NCBI GenBank assembly: GCA_035041965.1
Contig: JAPYMA010001215.1
Location: forward strand, 1-64,000
Direction of reading: 5' to 3'
DNA length: 64,000 nucleotides
Origin: Anisakis pegreffii
Lineage: Eukaryota > Nematoda > Chromadorea > Rhabditida > Anisakidae
Part shown: piece by piece, positions 63,901-64,000 of the stretch
How the letters are laid out: the number at the start of each line of letters is the position of its first letter
How positions within the stretch are numbered: the stretch's first letter is position 1
Program-made: the position numbers and the translations under genes
Notes under the pieces: model-generated
Database searches by the model: none
What the model saw: the letters and a program-made list of their open reading frames with translations, nothing else
What the model was told of the DNA's origin: nothing

Positions 63901-64000
63901 ATTCGATTCGCTTCTTGTCCTTGTTCCACTACGTACTATTATTTCCAGTAAAGAATGATATAAAATTTAGTCTCAGTACAGCGATTAAGGAAATGCAGTC
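60907..64000. other. Right end of window, no firm gene
   Basis: Besides the candidate exon at 62915, minus-strand frames at 62998-63192 (MSDMFGRKKLSTKTF..., after a TTCTCTAG acceptor) and 63253-63447 might be 3' exons of a minus-strand gene starting beyond the window. They show no recognisable domain. Plus frames at 61083-61385, 61419-61694 and 62421-62651 have no motif. Confidence 0.35.
62915..62973 (+). CDS. Possible first exon encoding a signal peptide
   Basis: ATG at 62915 opens MRLILFGSFVPVVAASFCC, a short basic start and a hydrophobic core like a signal peptide, ending at a strong GTGAGT donor (62974). The next exon was not found. Another frame of the same stretch is also open (SSDAFNPFRVVCSRCGG), so this is weak. 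Confidence 0.17.

Noticed and set aside
1..64000. tRNA, rRNA or CRISPR-like arrays
   Set aside because: I scanned by eye for GGTTCGAATCC-type T-loops, conserved rRNA blocks and regularly spaced repeats and saw none. A tRNAscan or Rfam search would be decisive and could find ones I missed.

Overview
The window looks like nuclear DNA of a nematode. It is AT-rich with few genes. Exons are short and split by GT...AG introns whose 3' ends are often TTTCAG, and three genes begin a few bases after an unpaired 3' splice site, as expected for spliced-leader trans-splicing. The only strongly recognisable protein family is the four-repeat, headpiece-less gelsolin-like actin regulator known from C. elegans as GSNL-1. 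The species cannot be named from the sequence.

Layout. Positions 1-1203 are the right part of a probable transposon with repeated GATCCCGGGAT blocks. From 1.2 to 7.6 kb no gene is supported. From 7.65 to 29.91 kb lie three gelsolin-like paralogues: A (7655-12719, minus), B (14780-21143, plus) and C (22925-29914, plus). A and B diverge from a 2-kb intergenic region; B and C are in tandem. B and C have 15 exons each, and A has 14 recognisable ones. Intron positions and phases are the same in all three, so they arose by duplication of one intron-containing gene. C looks canonical. B keeps an open frame but has lost hallmark residues of repeat 1 and most of the repeat 1-2 linker. A matches the family up to exon 14 but has no recognisable last exon.

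A non-autonomous hAT-like element of about 0.8 kb occurs three times (intron 1 of B, 31.9-32.75 kb, 46.13-46.97 kb), with CAGTGGTTCTCA termini and 8-bp target duplications at two of the copies. A shortened relative lies in intron 4 of C.

The other gene I can defend is a two-exon insulin/relaxin-like peptide precursor at 44152-44630 (plus), with a signal peptide, C-x11-C B-chain spacing, CC-x4-C-x8-C A-chain spacing and a phase-1 intron between the chains. The rest of 30-64 kb is mostly unassigned. It holds isolated exon-like pieces (tetraspanin-like at 33.1 kb; others at 31.8, 39.8-40.4, 41.7, 48.7, 60.8 and 62.9 kb), all reported with low confidence.

The gelsolin products are expected in the cytoplasm, severing or capping actin filaments under calcium control. 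The insulin-like peptide would be secreted. Nothing in the sequence links the two.
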